A DNA stretch of 64,000 bases from Moniliophthora roreri (GCA_001466705.2 LATX02000112.1:682001-746000), one strand, 5' to 3'. Positions 13,293 to 24,814 are shown, counted from the stretch's first letter. Made by a program: numbers and translations. Notes: a model not told the origin generated them from the sequence alone.

Positions 13293-13367
13293 CGTGGTAG
13301 TCGGACAAGCCGGGTAAGACTTTTCAGTCCGCAACCACCATTATCCTCAGAATTCCACCCTCTTCTC
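13293..13367. promoter_or_regulatory. 75-bp divergent promoter between MON1 and the BTB gene
   Basis: The ATG codons of MON1 (minus) and the BTB gene (plus) are only 75 bp apart, so both 5' leaders and core promoters must fit in or overlap this gap and extend into the neighbouring gene. No TATA box is evident. Coordinated or mutually exclusive initiation is an inference. Confidence 0.45.
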
Positions 13368-14499
13368 ATGGAAAATGCGGGACTCTTGACCTATGAGAGA
13401 GGAGATGTAAATTATGTCGACTCTTCGTTTTTCCATTGACCTGACTTTTTTTTTTCCTTTTTTTCTTTGTAGCCGTGGTTCGAGGATGGCAATATAATTC
13501 TGATTACTCAAGACCCTCCTAATACTGCCTTTCGCGTTCATCGAGGTGTTCTATCGAGGCATTCAGAGGTCTTTCAAGGAATGTTCGAGTTGCCTCAACC
13601 AGAAGCCACGTCAAATTCTGCAATAGATTATCAAGTTGTCCCCATGTACGACTTACCAGTCGAATTGTCCAATCTGGTGAAGGCGCTCTACGATGGAGCG
13701 TGCGTCTATACTATAATTTTAAATTTAGGTAGTGCCTAAAAACTTCTCTGACTATATCTTTAGGTCATTTTCTAACCGCTCCATTCGCGACTTTTTCTAT
13801 GTAGCCGGTATACTTCGGTTGGCGACAAAATACTTCATTGGGCATTTACGGGTGCAAGCAATTCACCATTTGGCACAGACATGGACTTACACGCTCGAAG
13901 GACATGACAATATGATTGATTTGGCCGTGAGAACGCCTTCCGTGGATGACCTGACCTACCCATTCGTTCATCCCCTCCATGTTCTCAATTTAGCTAGGGA
14001 GACGCATGTTAGCGTGCTCCTCCCATCCGCACTATACTTCCTCTCTTTATACCCACTGGATGACCTGCTGCGAGCTGATCATCGTAAATTGTCGATAGAG
14101 CATCCTTCAAGGCCTGCGTCGATGATGGAACAATCAGATATCAAGGATTACACACTCATGTTCCAACATCGACTGGATTCTGTCTTGGACTTCACTCGGA
14201 GAATATGCGGTCAGCGGCTACCAGCGAAAGGCTGCAGCAATACGCAAATCTGCAGACGCAACTTTTCTCGCCTTACTTCGAGGCTCGAAAGCTCTTGGCA
14301 GATGCGAACAGGAGCATTCCACTTTATGCTTCAAGCCAGGAACCAAGTTTCCCAGGACGAGACGTTCTGCACTTCTTGCCGGGAGGAATTCTGGAGGGAT
14401 GTCTCACAGCATCGTCAGCAGTTGTGGAATGAACTACCATCTGTAATAGGACTTCCTTCGTGGCAGGGAATGATCCAGGAGGATATTCCTTCACGGTGA
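13368..14499 (+). CDS. BTB/POZ-domain protein
   Basis: Three exons (13368-13406, 13473-13699, 13764-14499) give 333 residues. Residues ~14-60 show a BTB/POZ start: 'PWFEDGNIILITQ', then 'FRVHRGVLSRHSEVFQGMF'. The middle has the 'LVKALYDGA' segment and the helical part 'VAGILRLATKYFIGHLRVQA', typical of the large fungal BTB families. The rest is a helical region with a CTSC pair near the C-terminus (~residue 300). Partners are unknown; BTB domains dimerise and may recruit cullin-3. The stop at 14499 lies inside a perfect GTGAGT; an alternative last mini-exon would end at 14558 and overlap the guanine deaminase end on the other strand. The first intron ends in a long T-tract. Confidence 0.82.
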
Positions 14500-14547
14500 G
14501 TCCCCTCTTAGTCCTGGAAGAGTATATTCAACCCATTGTTGGCAGTT

Positions 14548-16131
14548 TCACAACATGACAGGTTTAGCGCCTTGTACCCACATATCCACGCGATTCCTAC
14601 TGTCGCCGATACACCACCATTTCTCTACCAGTTCCTCTGTGATAGAGGTAGCCATATTCACGTCAAAGCAGTCGATTACGCCGATCCCCTGCATAGTCTC
14701 CCTATCGAATAAATTGACTGTTATTTGTCAGCTTCGGTACAGTCGTATCCTTCAGATTAACCTACTATGCTGAGCATCAAAAGGGGCACCAACTTGGAAT
14801 GTGCCTGTTCCGTGGGGCAAATTCAGCGCCAACGCCCCACCTCGAGTTGCGAGATAGAGTGCTTCTTTCCAGTCAATAGAAAGGTGTTCTTCGATATCGC
14901 CTTCCCTTGTAGCCATGATCCTTGATCCTTCTCGTATTCGGGAAACTATGACTGCTTGTCTCATGGCGTTCATGATATCGGTGCTATATCCTCCTGCAAT
15001 ATCGGTCCCCAGGCCAACCTTGACGCCTTTGTTTAGCGCCTCTCGCAGGCGGAATGGCTCTGCCGAGAAGTAGGCGTTAGATAAGGGGCAATGCGCTATA
15101 GCACTCTGTCGGCTGCTGATATAATTGAGCGCATGCGAATCTAGGAACGTGCAGTGTGCTTGAATGGTGCGGGGTGTCAACAAACCGTGCTGCGCTCGGG
15201 TTAAGTACACGTACAGGGTAGCTAAGAATTTGAAAACGGAATACCTTATCGAATACCTCAATGTCCTCTGCTCCTCGTTCGCGTCTGACCCATTCGACCT
15301 GATCATGAGCTTCAGCTAAATGGCTCTGGATTCTCAGTGAATGTTGCTTTGCGAAATTTCCAAGGCCTTCGAGAAGTTCGTCCGAACACGTTGGCACAAA
15401 ACGAGGCGTCACAACGGGTTCGACCAATCTTTTGTGTGACGGAAGGCGACTGGTCAGATTCTTCATCTTTTCTGTAAAACTTGCTATGGAAGTAAGAGAA
15501 TCCTTTGCGGAGCCTTCGACGTATGACGACCGAGTGGACATATCCATGGAAAGCTTGCCGACGAATCCTCTGAGACCGGCTTGAGCCAAAACCTCAGCAA
15601 GGATTACGCTGTATTTGAATGAGCAGCTGCAGTCACATATATAAAAGAAACCGAACAGACTTTGTCTCTTCACGAATCGTTCCAAATAACAACACTGACC
15701 CTGTCCCATTCTCGATAAGACGGTTTGCGAGCCTTGTATATACTCTCCTAGCAAGATCAGGGTCGGCATCCAAGCGTTCTTCTGCTTTGAACGCGTATTC
15801 ATTCAGCCATTGCATTAGAGGTAGGTGCAATCCATTGCCTTGATACAGGAATTGGGGAGCGTGCAAATGGAGATCACAAAAGGAAGGGATGATAAAATTT
15901 CCCGGGCCCAAGACCTCTAGACGATCGTGTTCAGCTTCAACGAGTCGGGTGGACGATGGTGAGGTTGCGTGGTCGAAATGACTGATGAATCCGAATTCGT
16001 CGACAGCTGAAGTTAGGGTCATTGCCATCATACAACCTCGAGCGGTTAAACTCGCCTAGCAGATAGTCATCAAGGATCTCAAGTTTGCCAAGTTGAGGAC
16101 AATGAACAAAAGAACCGCGGACAAACGCCAT
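14548..16131 (-). CDS. GUD1: Guanine deaminase (amidohydrolase family)
   Basis: Converts guanine to xanthine and ammonia in purine salvage; cytosolic and zinc-dependent. The first exon (16131-16056) is joined to the next through a GC-AG intron at 16007-16055. The metal-binding HxH motif appears as 'CDLHLHAPQF', followed by 'YQGNGLHLPLMQWLNEYAF'. The later metal and substrate histidines are in 'RIQSHLAEAHDQVEW', 'QAHCTFLD' and 'IAHCPLSNAYFS', and the catalytic aspartate in 'VGLGTDIAGGYS'. A last intron near 14712-14758 leads to the family's C-terminus ('EELVEKWWCIGD'), with the stop at 14548. Domain order matches a complete enzyme. Its stop lies 49 bp from that of the converging BTB gene. Confidence 0.93.
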
Positions 16132-16322
16132 TAGGACGGTTCCACGACGTGCAAGAATTTGACAGTGGTGGTAAGAGATCAAAAGCGATGGTACCTCTCC
16201 TGTACCCGAGTTCTGATACGCAGCATTTTCATTAATATCATTTAATAATTTATCAAGTCCCTGATGTGATACTCTACGGTTGTGCCAAGCCTACAAAATA
16301 CAAGTGAGTGCGAAAGGAGCGA

Positions 16323-17567
16323 TTATAACAGAGTCCATGCGACGCCAAATAGAAGTGCTAACGCCGTACCACCCAAACCTATAACCGGCACATCCCATTT
16401 TGTAAGACCAGCATTGTTACTGGGTAAGAAGCTGGGAGCTCGACCGGCACCGGCAGTTGCAGTCTCGTACGGTTTCGTCGGGCCTGCAGCACCTGCTTCA
16501 GGTGTGGTTGTCACTGGACCGCTTCGTACCACTGTGTCCTGTCCAATGTATTCTTTCCCGAGATTGTTGAGACTGCCGTCAGTGTTAAGGAAGTCTGCGA
16601 AAGTTTGATCATCAGTCTGCGGTTGGCATAAATGATTGGCAACTCACTGTATGCAGACCCATTTTCTGGCCTCTATAGACAACGATGAGTACAACTATGA
16701 AGGGAACCAAGAGATATCCGCTCACAAAGTATCCAAACCAGGCGAAACGTTCTACCCATTCAAGCTCATCCAGATACTTCGTTGTTTGGTTCATGAAGTC
16801 GGCAACCTCTGGAGGCCATGGATTAGCTTGATATGTGACCCGACCAAGTAAAGACAGTGCGTACCGGATTCGTTGAGCGAAGTACTAGCATATTCTGTAA
16901 CCCATATCGTCCGATTACCAAATTTACTGCGCATTTGCCAAAGGTAGTCGTAAAAGCCCGCCACCCCTTGTCCATACCTAACCATCAATTCAATAAATAC
17001 GATGAGAATCAGAGACCATCAGACCCACCAATGAACGGGGAGGAAGTCAATAGTACAATTTGAACAGGCAGCAAAGAAGGTCTCCAGCCATGGAAACCCG
17101 CTAGGGGCACTTGAGACGGCGGGACCCCCGAGGCGAACGCCTTGTGCCTTCAAGGGTTCAAAATACTGCATCCAAAGTTGGGCGGCATAGTTCGGGTCGA
17201 TGTTTGATTGGTCCTTGAAGTCCGGTTCATTAAAGCCCTAAGTTATGCTTTCTGTTAGCTTTAAGCTTTCGGAGACCAAGAGAACACGAACCAAAAGAAT
17301 CTTTGCACCTTCAGCTTGTATGGCAGTCGAAAGATTCTCAATGTTGCCTGCACCCCACTGCATGGGAATATACTCGATACCAGATGATGCGAGGTACGGA
17401 GGGACGTGAAGACCCCAATCGTATTGCCATGATATGTGATTATCGGTTTGGTTGTAGTTCAAGACGTCGGCATTATTGTTGGCCGAGGGATATGCGATAC
17501 CACGTTTAGGATCTTTGCAGAGTGCGATGGAGGTAAGAGAAAGGACAGTAAGGGTGAAGCCGAACAT
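16323..17567 (-). CDS. Secreted GH128 beta-1,3-glucanase-like protein (Asl1 type)
   Basis: A probable wall-active endo-beta-1,3-glucanase. The N-terminus is a signal peptide (MFGFTLTVLSLTSIALC), then 'KRGIAYPS', 'ISWQYDWGL' and 'YIPMQWGAGNIENL', typical of the GH128/Asl1 glycosyl hydrolase core. The two expected acidic residues are visible in 'FNEPDF' (first Glu) and 'IWVTEYAST' (second Glu). 'VHWYGQGVAGFYDYLW' and 'FAWFGYF' are also family landmarks. A Thr/Pro/Ala-rich linker and a hydrophobic tail (VIGLGGTALALLFGVAWTLL) end the protein, suggesting a GPI or membrane anchor. A TATATA element sits about 60 bp upstream of the ATG. A paralogue without this tail lies at 41811-42858. Confidence 0.9.
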
Positions 17568-17623
17568 GGTTAGGAAGGGAGTGAAAGACCCAAAGGAAAG
17601 CTTCGACGGCCATAGGACGGGTC

Positions 17624-17629
17624 TATATA
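17624..17629 (-). promoter_or_regulatory. TATA box of the first GH128 gene
   Basis: TATATA lies 57-62 bp upstream of the GH128 ATG (17567), the right distance for a short-leader TATA promoter. Seen by eye only. Confidence 0.4.
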
Positions 17630-17639
17630 GGCGAAGGTA

Positions 17640-18680
17640 CGTATAGTTGCCGAGGTACAAGGAACGGAACTGTTTGTCGGTGACAGATCTCGGCGAAGAA
17701 CCAGGGCAAACAGTCCATTAAATGCTTGTACTTCACCATACGGAAAGCGGGTGTTAGCGGATTTAACGAGAAGTGGCCTGTTCGCGCGACGATAGCCTCC
17801 CTAGTGTGCTGGCCTCTTCGACATTGAAAGCTTTTCTTGGAGGTCAAAGATACAAGGCACGACATTTACTTGCTCTGCATGCACAATGTCAAGGAAGATC
17901 AGACATCAATTGTTCAAGGAACGGTACCTGCTTTGCCATACCCTCTTCCGTGAAATTTTTCTTGCGTCCTGAGGCACAGTATCAAGGTGCCAATAGACGG
18001 CTGCTCTTAGGATGGGTCGAGACCATGACAGCTGCGTAAGGCCTTGTAAAACGAAGCAATCAATGCAAGGCGAACCGGGAGAGAGCAAAAAAGGCCGTTT
18101 TCGGGGTTCTCACGCCCTATCACCATGCAGGACATCTGTCCCTCCAACGTCACTCAGTGTCATGCTCTCGGGATCGACGAATAATCAACTCTCTTATTGG
18201 CCCATTCATCATACAGGAACTGAGTAGACAGATATAAACAGTACCAAAATAAATAGTGTCGACATGAATACGCGAGCGCCAGAAAAGGTCGGAGACGTGT
18301 CGACACACGGTATGCCTTAACATCTCGAGTCAGATTGAAAGCAGAACACAATTCGGATCCAATCAGAGATGCTCACCTGCGACGCTTATTTTCTGCCTCC
18401 GAGGTAGTACCATGATCCATCTTCCTCGCCCGCACCTCGCGATGAGAGGAACGGGTGAAAAAGACTAGAGTGTCGGGTGTTAGTTGTAGCCATCTCAACG
18501 CCTCCGCTCCGTACTTCAAGGGCTCGATGTGAGGAAAGGCCTGAGGAAGGGGATCCAGAAGTTTTGGAGTGGGACCGCGGGCATTCAATGGTTAATACAG
18601 GCCACATATTCCACTGGAGCCGACGATGGGATGATTTGTGTACGGGTTGGTATACCAATCAAAGGAACCCAGGAAAACAG
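17640..18680. other. Intergenic region with no recognised gene
   Basis: About 1 kb upstream of the GH128 promoter contains only short uninformative frames on both strands. I see no conserved motif. Confidence 0.45.
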
Positions 18681-18688
18681 CAGCTGGC

Positions 18689-18736
18689 AACCGAGAGTTA
18701 AATACAGTAAACAACCGAGAGTTAAATACAGTAAAC
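18689..18736 (+). repeat. Exact 24-bp tandem duplication
   Basis: Two identical head-to-tail copies of a 24-bp unit containing GAGAGTTAAATACAG, at 18689-18712 and 18713-18736. It lies in the decayed patch downstream of the NACHT relic, suggesting recent slippage or repair. Confidence 0.9.
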
Positions 18737-19099
18737 ATCACTGCTCTGAGCATAACAGCCACAAACGTGATGAAGCTCGAGTGCATTCCACGTAACCCCG
18801 AGATGTTATCACATCAAAACACTTCCATTCTGGAATCTTGAACAAGACTTTACGTGTTCAAATGTCTCCCGCTTTGAGCTTGTATTCTAGACGACAGGAT
18901 CTGATGGTAAAGCATGTCCAAATGATAGAAGGGCGAACTCGTTTCTAGATTTCGACATACGGGAGGGCGAAGAACTTGCTCTAACTGCGTGCATGTGTTT
19001 GAACAATTTTGATCACTGGCGGTAGATGAACTGCCCACATGCTTTTTCCGTGAGCTAAGACAACACCAGAAACAGGTGATGCATTCGGAAACGGGGTGC

Positions 19100-19895
19100 G
19101 TTGATTGCGAGGACTCGTGCGGATGCGTTCGAGCTCGCTATTGAGGATGTCGCGACCTGGGTCAGATGTTCAACTTCGTCTAGAGCGAACGACATAGAGA
19201 TAGACGAAAGCTATCGACGTTGAATTTTCCCGATTATTTGGCTTTTGTCTGCTGCATACGAGGAAACATAGACAGATTTGCTTCGGACGAACGGTTTCCA
19301 GAAGAGAGTGGACAAGTTGCTGCTCCTTACCCCCTTTGCACTCATTCAGATCATCGATGATAACGACGAGCCACGGGTGACTGTGCGATTGTTCCAGGGA
19401 TCTACAAAGCTCCCGATAGAGTCCCGAAGCTCGGGGATGATCACTGCAAGCCCATGAGTAATACACAGACACGGATAATTAGATCTCCTCTGGAAAAGAA
19501 GAAGCTGGAAATCAGGCAACGCTCCTCCTCGCTCCTCTTCGATAGAGTTCGGTCAATCGCTCATTTATCAGCGCCTGCAGGGGCCGCAAAGCCACACTAC
19601 AGGCTACTCTTGTAAAGGGCTATGTATCCAGTCGTGAAGGAAGCGCATAACCTCTCGACGAGTGTCTGGATGTCATCGAGGAGGTGGATAGCGCATTCCA
19701 GAGTTATGGCCTGCGCCTACGTCCTTGATGGTCTGCCATAGAGTTTTCTAGCTCTAGATAGTTAGCATCCCAGATCCATCGTACAGAAGTACGCAACGCA
19801 CGATCAGCAGAACAACTGTAATTGAGATCGGGACTTGCAGCGTTGGACTGCCCACTGAAAATGCGGAAGCCTTGGGCACCTGGAAACATGAACAT
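19100..19895 (-). pseudogene. Broken NACHT P-loop NTPase (basidiomycete NWD2-like)
   Basis: On the minus strand, fragments follow the order of a basidiomycete NACHT protein. An N-terminal 'MFPGAQGFRIFSGQ' lies at about 19885. A P-loop region near 19545-19585 reads APAGADK, where family members have GxAGxGKS, and an in-frame TGA at 19561-19563 replaces the serine codon. It is followed by 'RSEEERCLISSFFFSRGD'. A degraded Walker B follows: 'PWLVVIIDDLNECKGG' near 19340-19390, where the family usually reads IDxLDEC, then 'FLVCSRQKPN'. The reading frame shifts between blocks and there is no WD or HEAT tail. This is a relic of a STAND NTPase, a class linked to fungal incompatibility and immunity. 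It should not make a working protein. Confidence 0.72.
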
Positions 19896-20249
19896 CGCGC
19901 TTATTCTACCCAGGGAAGTTAAGGATGACGGGAGTTAGTTCGACATATTTGTCAAGCTACTAGTTATTCGTCAGTCCTCCAGCATAAAAGATAGGGCATG
20001 GCGAAAACACATTGAACCATCAACGCTACGGTCAAGGCACGTCCCCTCTCATGTTTTGCTTCTTCTTTGGAAATGTTTGATGATGTTCCGTCTTTTCCTT
20101 CGGGGCGTTCCTTCGCTGCTGTATGCTGCCTTCAAAGCGTGTCCTGGTATTCCGTCGTCTCTTCTCGACCATTTTGGCAGTGAAACATACTGATTGATTT
20201 GGTATATGCACAGAGAGAGATTGTAACTCGACCGATAGAGGACGTACCC

Positions 20250-20701
20250 TTAATTCACTCTTTCGCAGATACCCTGACAGAAAGGGGCCGCTGACATAGT
20301 TAACCGTCAACTCCCCGCTGTCGACGTTTCCCCTGTATCGTACAATCCGTTACTCCAAGCAGAAAAAGAATTACAGAGGGACATACTCATCGATGGGGTT
20401 ACTTCCATTCACAGTCATGATCGACGAGCCCTTGAAGGAGCCTTTTGGCAGCAGCATTAGAGTTTGTGTTTCCCGTCTTCTGAAAGAATGCGTAGAGATG
20501 GGAAATGCAAACGATCTGAGTGCCGTCGTCATATTGCCTGGTATTGTTAACACCGGCGTTGATGAAGCTCTACGATGGGCCGAGGGTAACGCCTGCCTGA
20601 CTGCATAGGCTGCTGCCACAGCAATTGATACCCAATGCAGCCGCTGCATTTATGTCAGTGCCACCAAAAGCGAAGACAATAAAGACAGATGTGAACTTCA
20701 T
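20250..20701 (-). pseudogene. Broken KP4-like killer-toxin family gene
   Basis: Minus-strand relic of a small secreted cysteine-rich protein of the KP4 killer-toxin-like family. The ATG at 20701 starts a short hydrophobic leader, then 'LGINCCGSS', a landmark of the family's mature start, and later 'AFFQKTG' and a GLVDHDC segment. Three breaks are visible: an in-frame TAG at 20570-20572 (codon 44), a frame loss near 20405-20413 just after that last cysteine, and loss of cysteines in the C-terminal segment beyond the probable intron (about 20333-20386), where 'ELTVNYVSG' is still readable. A TATA-like element lies at 20806-20813. The gene is dead as it stands. Confidence 0.72.
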
Positions 20702-20805
20702 GCTTCTAAGGGTGCCTCGTTAGCTGCAAAAATATGCTCAGACAAATGGATCCTACTTTGCGATGTGAGGTGTGAGTATGAAGGCATCCAGGAGGATGCA
20801 GCCAC

Positions 20806-20813
20806 TTTTTATA
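20806..20813 (-). promoter_or_regulatory. TATA-like element of the KP4-like relic
   Basis: TATAAAAA on the minus strand, about 105 bp upstream of the old start codon at 20701. Its survival suggests recent decay of the coding part. Confidence 0.35.
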
Positions 20814-20859
20814 CTAATCTTGAAAGATTTCCGACGGAGAATTAAGGAGAGTATTTTCT

Positions 20860-21215
20860 GGAAGCACAAACTGACGTACTTGGAAGCGGTTTCAACACCG
20901 AATCAGTGACGACACCGATGAAGCTGCCCATAATTGTCGATGGATCATCCTCAAGTTGTTGCGGGTTAATGTTTGCGGCGTCTTGCGGCGATCCTTGGTT
21001 GCTTGTTCTAAAATCTAGTTGACAGTGAACTCACGTTCCCGTGCTGCTCAACAAAAACCAGCCGTGAGTCTGTCAATAGTGGAGCCGTGGATTGCAGAGA
21101 CTTTGTCCCAAACATCGACAGTTTCTGAATGCCTGATAGCACGCCCCGAGATGACCAGACTGGCAGTGGGATGAGTGATAAACGATGAACTCTTGACAAT
21201 GCGCGTGATTTTCAT
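20860..21215 (-). CDS. Possible short spliced gene, unrecognised
   Basis: A frame from the ATG at 21215 could splice through a short intron (about 21020-21065) into a second open segment containing 'DAANINPQQLEDDPSTIMGS' and 'VVTDSVLKPLPS'. The second part has coding-like composition, but the intron would be under 50 bp and the 3' end is unclear. It is divergent from the EBP gene with a gap of about 105 bp. No family recognised; it could also be a decayed gene belonging to the neighbouring relic patch. Confidence 0.25.
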
Positions 21216-21320
21216 ACGGTCACAAGAATTGAATCTAGGCCCAGAAGGACTCTGAAAGTTTGGAGGAAGAGAAAACACTCAGCATCACTTCTCACGACCT
21301 GTTCCCCGCATCGTACCACC

Positions 21321-22230
<910 letters not shown>

Positions 22231-22433
22231 ATGTGACGTCCAACCCCCGCGAAATTGCCCGCTGATCTATGTTTGTGGATGGCTTGCTTGTATTCCAATT
22301 TACCTATATACCCCCAATCAAAATTCTCTGCATATAATGTATATCATCTACGCAGACGGTGTCACTGGTTCGATGTCAGTGATACGACTGCACGCGGAAC
22401 AAGTCGTGATCGATGTTTTTCTTCCTTCCTCCC

Positions 22434-23253
22434 ATGTTGTTCTCGGTCGCTTGTTACCCTTCGTTCCTTACTGGACTCATGCTGGCCATGTCTGTCTCCC
22501 ATTTTCTTGGCTCTCAAAACCATCTCGGACACGCCCTGCGTCTGCCACGACTGTCCTCCGACCCTCTTTTCTCGTCAGGTTCGCAAAGGAATCTTACAAG
22601 TCGCGACGTTTACACGCCTAGGATAACAAGTCCGGACGAAGACACAATATGGGTAATAGGGGAGGATGTAACTGTTACATGGTACGGTCATTCCTGCTAG
22701 TGCTTGTACTCCGTAGAGCTTATCGTCGATCCCAGGGACATAAGTAATCCTCCAGTCCACATTACTAATGAAGTTGGAGAAATTTGGTTGGGATGTTCCA
22801 ATGGAATGAACGGTAGCAAATATCTTGGAGCGAGTACGCGTGAATCCCTTCGTTGATTGACTGTTGAACATTGAAACTGGGACTCTTAACTAGAAGAGCC
22901 TCTTCTCCGCGGGTTCGACATCAGAATCGGAAGCGTCGGCTTTACAGTACCGCGTGTGGAACCTCGCAACGACTACTTTATTGTCTGTAAGTCCCTACAA
23001 TCTGCGTAATTTTGGTGAATCTGATCTACCCTCGCGTTTTTCAGTGTTCGGTGACTCAGGGAACGCAAGTCCCCTCTTTACGATACAAGGAAAAGACCTT
23101 CAAGCTGCAAGTATACAACCTTTCGAGTCCATACTACCATTCTTATCGTTTCCGATGACACCTGTGCGACGTGCATATCCAATCTCTCTTCCTCAAGGTC
23201 GCAGGAACCTGTACTTAGATGTCGAGGGCCCAGTTACCAGGGTGGGCAAGTAG
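22434..23253 (+). CDS. Secreted Kre9/KNH-like, Ser-Thr-rich wall protein family (first of a tandem pair)
   Basis: Four exons (22434-22681, 22736-22839, 22894-22986, 23045-23253) give 217 residues; introns are 54, 54 and 58 bp. A hydrophobic leader (MLFSVACYPSFLTGLMLAMS) is followed by a variable region. The Kre9/KNH N-terminal-like beta domain then begins: 'ITSPDEDTIWVIGEDVTVTW', 'NPPVHITNEVGEIWLG', 'GFDIRIGSVGFTVPRVEP' and 'LFGDSGNASPLFTIQ'. Unspliced, the region shows several stops and looks broken, but every stop falls in an intron. The tail after the domain lacks a clear GPI signal. Role in the family: secreted, linked to beta-glucan wall assembly; the function of this member is inferred. 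Confidence 0.8.
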
Positions 23254-23827
23254 CTGCTTACTGTACATTTAGCGCAAGAATCAGAAGATGGCACCTATTC
23301 CTTCGTATACATTAACGGAAAGGTCCGAGGGCCTGATCTCTCAAACGCTCTGCATCCCATTCGCGCAGATATACATCTCCGAAGCGCTTTAGTTTGCCTG
23401 GCGAGATGACTCCTCAGCTTCCAATGGCAGCGCTTCACAAATTCACAAGTCTTATCTCGCCCACTGTATCTGGTCCTTTATTGAGTTTCTTCACGTCTGG
23501 ACGCAGAAGCCAACGGATCACGTATAGCAAAACTACTTCTCGAGCACGATGATCTCTAGAGTTGACAAAGTTGCCTGCGCCACGACGCACCTGTGAAGTA
23601 ATAGCATTGCTAGAGCAAAGTCCGCTGTGGAAAAGTCCGTTCAGTTTGACAGCAAAGGAACCAAACACAGTCACCGGCGAGTCACATAAAAAGGTCAATC
23701 AAGTCGAGGCTTGTTCTTCACTTCTTTCTTCCTCTCTCTCTCTTCTTCCAAACTCATACCTTACGACCTCAACGCCCTTGTTCCATCCCCCGTATCTCCT
23801 TTCATCTCGTTAAATATACATACCGCC

Positions 23828-24484
23828 ATGCAGTTTAACGCCATTGCCATCTTCTTCCTTCTCTCCACCATCGCTCGCCTCGTCTTTGCGATCCCTGTGC
23901 CTGATCAATCTGTCCACCGGCCTAACAAGCTCATCGTCTACAATCCTTCGATAAAGCCGGATTCGATTGGCAGCACATGGGTCAGAGGGTCCACGCACAC
24001 GGCGAGTCGACATTGTTTAAATCGTTTGATCGAATGACTGACTTATTTTTCAGGTCGCCTGGGGTAAAAATCTAGTGCTATTCTGATTGATGAGCACCGT
24101 TAAATTGATATCCTACACAGAAACCTCCGACCTTCCAGAGGAGGAGAAGAATGGCACAGCAACTCTTTTGTTAGGACGTTTAGAGAACGGAAGCGAAAAC
24201 TTGGATGTCTGTAAGTAGTCTGATCTCTGCTTCGAAGCGTGGCAGTTGATGATAACGTGTTTCCTCTCTCAAATCGAAGACTACCCTCTCGCCACCAACG
24301 TCCCGCTCTCTGACGGCCAAGTCACAATCAAGGTCCCAAAGCATTGCGAGCCCAAGTCCAATTACATCATTGCCTGTGCGTCATTTCGATTTGAATTCAA
24401 CATACCTCAGTGCTGAGTGCTGTCCTGGTTACACTAGTACTGGGCGACTCGGGCAACATTTCCAACATGTTCAGCATCATCTGA
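23828..24484 (+). CDS. Secreted Kre9/KNH-like protein (second of the tandem pair)
   Basis: Five exons (23828-24001, 24054-24063, 24121-24210, 24280-24375, 24438-24484) give 138 residues. A signal peptide (MQFNAIAIFFLLSTIARLVFA) precedes a compact Kre9/KNH-like domain: 'IKPDSIGSTWVRGSTHTVAW', 'GTATLLLGRLENGSENLDV', 'LSDGQVTIKVP' and 'LLGDSGNISNMFSII' at the end. The first intron has a GC donor (24002-24053) and is followed by a 10-nt exon, both needed to restore the conserved 'HTVAWETSD' join. There is no Ser/Thr tail or GPI signal, so it is probably a free secreted protein. It shares the closing GDSGN motif with its neighbour. Confidence 0.82.
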
Positions 24485-24814
24485 ATGCGGACCTATACTC
24501 CTTGGACTCTTCTTGTTTCTCTTCACGACCGTTCTCGCTCTCTTTTGTTACGACAGTGTGCTATCCTATACGTTTTTATAATCCCCCCGTTCAATAATAG
24601 TCTTACCCGTTCCACATTCTCTTTCTCCATGCAATTCGCTTTGTTATTCTTGTGTATAGTACAACGGACCGTCCGTAATGTTCAATTGTAAATGACATAC
24701 CATCATCCTTCCTCGGTACTCTTAGCGATTCGAAACAGACGGTGCTGAACATGGTTCGCAGATATTTATTTATTACTTCTATACAGAACACATATTTCCG
24801 AGCTCATCGCCTTA

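Noticed and set aside
22575..22871. Minus-strand frame of 98 codons
   Set aside because: Antisense to the first Kre9-like gene, which splices cleanly on the plus strand.
22682..22893. Stops in the first Kre9-like gene taken as signs of a pseudogene
   Set aside because: Each stop falls inside one of two 54-bp GT-AG introns; the spliced frame is intact.
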